DNA of 41,753 bases from contig CADCVQ010000176.1 of NCBI GenBank assembly GCA_902806175.1, forward strand, positions 1 through 41,753, given 5' to 3'. The translations under genes were made by a program, and so were the position numbers. Positions 40,035 through 41,753 of this stretch are shown piece by piece (the first letter of the stretch is position 1; each line of letters opens with the position of its first letter). This DNA comes from an uncultured Solirubrobacteraceae bacterium. Its GTDB lineage: Bacteria > Actinomycetota > Thermoleophilia > Solirubrobacterales > Solirubrobacteraceae. The notes under the pieces are model-generated. The model was not told where the DNA came from and ran no database searches. It was given only the letters and a program-made list of their open reading frames with translations.

Positions 40035-40056
40035 AACGCGGGAGGAGGAACGGCAA

Positions 40057-41444
40057 ATGGAGCTGATCGTGCCGGCAGCGATCGTGGCGGTGGCCATGGT
40101 GGTTGCCGTGATCGCGTTCGTGCTCGTCACGCGCCGGCGCCGTGCGCCTGCCGCGCCTGCCGCTGCCGTCGACCGCGAGGAGCTCGTGCGTCTCGAGGAG
40201 CGCCTCAACGCGCGCGCGCAGGACCTCGACCGCCGCGTCGGCGAGCTCGACGACCAGACGCGCGCGCTCGAGGCCGAGCGCGAGCAGCTCGAGCGCCGCC
40301 GGCGCGAGCACGAGTCGGCGCTCGAGCAGATCTCCGGCCTCAGCGCCGGGCAGGCCAAGCAGCGGCTGATGGGAGAGATCACCGACCAGGTCCGCCACGA
40401 GAGCGCCCTCGAGATCCGCCAGATCGAGGAGCAGACCAAGCGCGACGCCGAGCGGCGCGTGCGCTCGATCCTGGCCGTCGCGATGCAGCGCCTCGCCGCG
40501 CGCCACGCCGCCGAGACGACGGTCTGCGTCGTGCAGCTGCCATCCGACGACATGAAGGGCCGCATCATCGGTCGCGAGGGGCGCAACATCCGCGCGCTCG
40601 AGAACCTCACCGGCGTCGACCTCATCATCGATGACACGCCCAGCGCGGTCGTGCTGTCGGCGTTCGACGGCGTGCGCCGCGAGATCGCCCGCATGACGCT
40701 CGAGAAGCTGCTGGCCGACGGGCGCATCCATCCGGCGCGCATCGAGGAGACGTACTACCAGGCGAAGTCCCGAGCTCGAGGCGCACATCCAGCAGGCGGG
40801 GGAGGACGCGGCGTTCGAGTCCGGCGTCCAGGGTCTCGATGCCGAGATCATCCGCATGCTCGGTCGGCTGAAGTTCCGCACAAGCTACGGCCAGAACGTG
40901 CTCGCGCACTCCGTCGAGTGCGCGCTGCTCGCGGCGATGATGGCCGACGAGCTCGGCGCGAGCCGCAAGACCGCGGCGCGCGCGGGCGCTGCTGCACGAC
41001 ATCGGCAAGGCCGTCACGCACGAGGTCGAGGGGCCGCACGCGCTCGTCGGCGGCGACATGGCGCGCCGCCACGGCGAGTCCGAGGCGGTCGCGCACGCGA
41101 TGGAGGCCCACCACAACGAGGTCGAGCCCCAGACGGTCGAGGCCGTCATCGTGCAGGCCGCAGACGCGCTCTCCGGCGCACGTCCCGGCGCCCGCGGCGA
41201 GTCGCTGGAGTCCTATGTCAAGCGCCTGCGCGAGCTTGAGCAGATCGCCCAGCGCCACGAAGGCGTCGAGCAGGTCTACGCGATGCAGGCGGGCCGCGAG
41301 ATCCGCGTGATCGTCGCCCCGCTGAAGATCGGCGACGACGAGGCGATGCTGCTCTCGCGCGAGATCGAGCGTGAGCTCGAATACCCCGGCCAGATCAAGG
41401 TCACGGTCATCCGCGAGTCGCGGGCGGTGGAGTTCGCCAAGTAG
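40057..41444 (+). pseudogene. rny: ribonuclease Y gene with two +1 frameshifts
   Basis: Membrane-anchored endoribonuclease of mRNA decay. Frame 1 holds the N-terminal TM ([24 protein letters not shown]), the coiled coil, and the KH domain ([30 protein letters not shown]) to AKS. One extra C at 40769-40771 moves the sequence to the next frame ([23 protein letters not shown]... [17 protein letters not shown] ...TAARAG). One extra base at 40982-40988 moves it to the third frame ([22 protein letters not shown]..., [40 protein letters not shown]). All parts including the HD motif are intact, so with both bases removed it is a complete 461-aa RNase Y. Both sites are in C/G runs, so sequencing error is as likely as inactivation. 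Confidence 0.9.
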
Positions 41445-41518
41445 GCGGCAACTTCAGCAGGCGGCCATGCGCCGGCGCGCCGCACCCGCCTACCCGAACG
41501 CGTACCGTGCCGCACGGG

Positions 41519-41753
41519 ATGGGTTTCAGAGGTCTGCATGCGTGGCGCTCGGTCTGCGCCGCCGGGTGCGCCGCGGCAGCGATGCTCGTCGCCCTGCCTG
41601 CCGCTTCGGACGCCGCCGAGCCGTGGCTTGCCGGCGTGGCACGGGAGCTGCGCGAGCAGCCGATATACGTCAGCGACTCCGTGCCGCGCGCGGCGTCGCC
41701 GAGCGAGCTCGCCCGGCTGCGCGCGACGATTCGCCTCATGGCGTTTCCCGTGC
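41519..41753 (+). CDS. secreted protein, 3'-truncated by the window end
   Basis: From ATG 41519 the frame is open to the end of the window: a signal peptide (WRSVCAAGCAAAAMLVALPAASDAAE) and then EPWLAGVARELREQPIYVSDSVPRAASPSELARLRATIRL. This resembles the start of actinobacterial membrane or secreted proteins that carry a YV-D-S motif after the signal peptide, whose function I cannot name. TACCGT at 41503-41508 lies 10 bases upstream, again a leaderless arrangement. Only 78 residues are visible. Confidence 0.6.
   Translation, partial: MGFRGLHAWRSVCAAGCAAAAMLVALPAASDAAEPWLAGVARELREQPIYVSDSVPRAASPSELARLRATIRLMAFPV

Noticed and set aside
1-41753. CRISPR array, integrase, complete insertion sequence, rRNA or tRNA gene
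   Set aside because: No regularly spaced repeats, transposase or integrase motifs, or tRNA-like cloverleafs were seen on either strand.

Overview
The window is a continuous stretch of a very GC-rich actinobacterial chromosome. Gene content and order (infB-DUF503-rbfA-nrnA-truB-ribF-rpsO; pnp followed by an M16 peptidase and dapB; dapA-RNase J; ftsK-rodZ-cinA-thpR; recA-recX-RNase Y) together with mostly GTG/TTG starts suggest the class Thermoleophilia (Solirubrobacterales, Conexibacter/Solirubrobacter-like). The taxonomic call is inference from layout and composition; no marker was searched.

Layout. 1-6.5 kb: a translation and RNA-maturation block (infB 5'-truncated by the window, DUF503, rbfA, nrnA, a small unknown protein, truB, ribF, rpsO, bcp). 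6.5-12.6 kb: an SRPBCC protein, a DsbA-like oxidoreductase, pnp, an M16 peptidase, dapB and two small unknown genes that overlap tail to tail. 12.6-18 kb: recD2 on the minus strand, then a MarR regulator, dapA and RNase J. 18-21 kb, minus strand: an OmpR-type regulator, a sensor kinase and a secreted protein in one unit. 21.1-26.7 kb: a 167-nt near-perfect hairpin, ftsK, rodZ, cinA, thpR. 26.7-37.9 kb: an accessory block between thpR and recA, which are neighbours or near neighbours in several bacteria. It holds a membrane M50-type metallopeptidase with a TPR-like tail, a divergent NfeD/ClpP-class membrane protease, a frameshifted YdeI-like gene, a 38-aa peptide gene coupled to an ABC exporter followed by a prolyl-oligopeptidase-type S9 peptidase, an Mrp/ApbC ATPase, a secreted RTX-repeat protein and a DUF5925-type AAA ATPase. 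37.9-41.75 kb: recA, recX, RNase Y (two +1 frameshifts) and the start of a secreted protein gene cut by the window end.

How the genes work together. Much of the conserved part is RNA metabolism: RNase J, PNPase, RNase Y, NrnA (last step of RNA decay) and ThpR, plus ribosome assembly and initiation factors. dapA and dapB catalyse consecutive steps to meso-diaminopimelate. FtsK and RodZ belong to division and cell shape; RecA, RecX and RecD2 to DNA repair.

Most unusual signals: (1) the 167-nt hairpin at 21090-21256, whose imperfect pairs are nearly all G-U when read on the plus strand, as expected of a structured RNA, but which also has MITE-like features (flanking TAA repeats); (2) repeated TANNNT boxes 6-11 nt before start codons, pointing to common leaderless mRNAs; (3) short leader ORFs overlapping the starts of rodZ, ftsK and the ABC exporter; (4) several genes whose conserved N-terminus extends past the first ATG/GTG/TTG to a CTG that overlaps the previous stop codon (CTGA); (5) the peptide-exporter-S9 peptidase cassette; (6) frameshifts in rny and the YdeI-like gene, which may be real decay or assembly errors.
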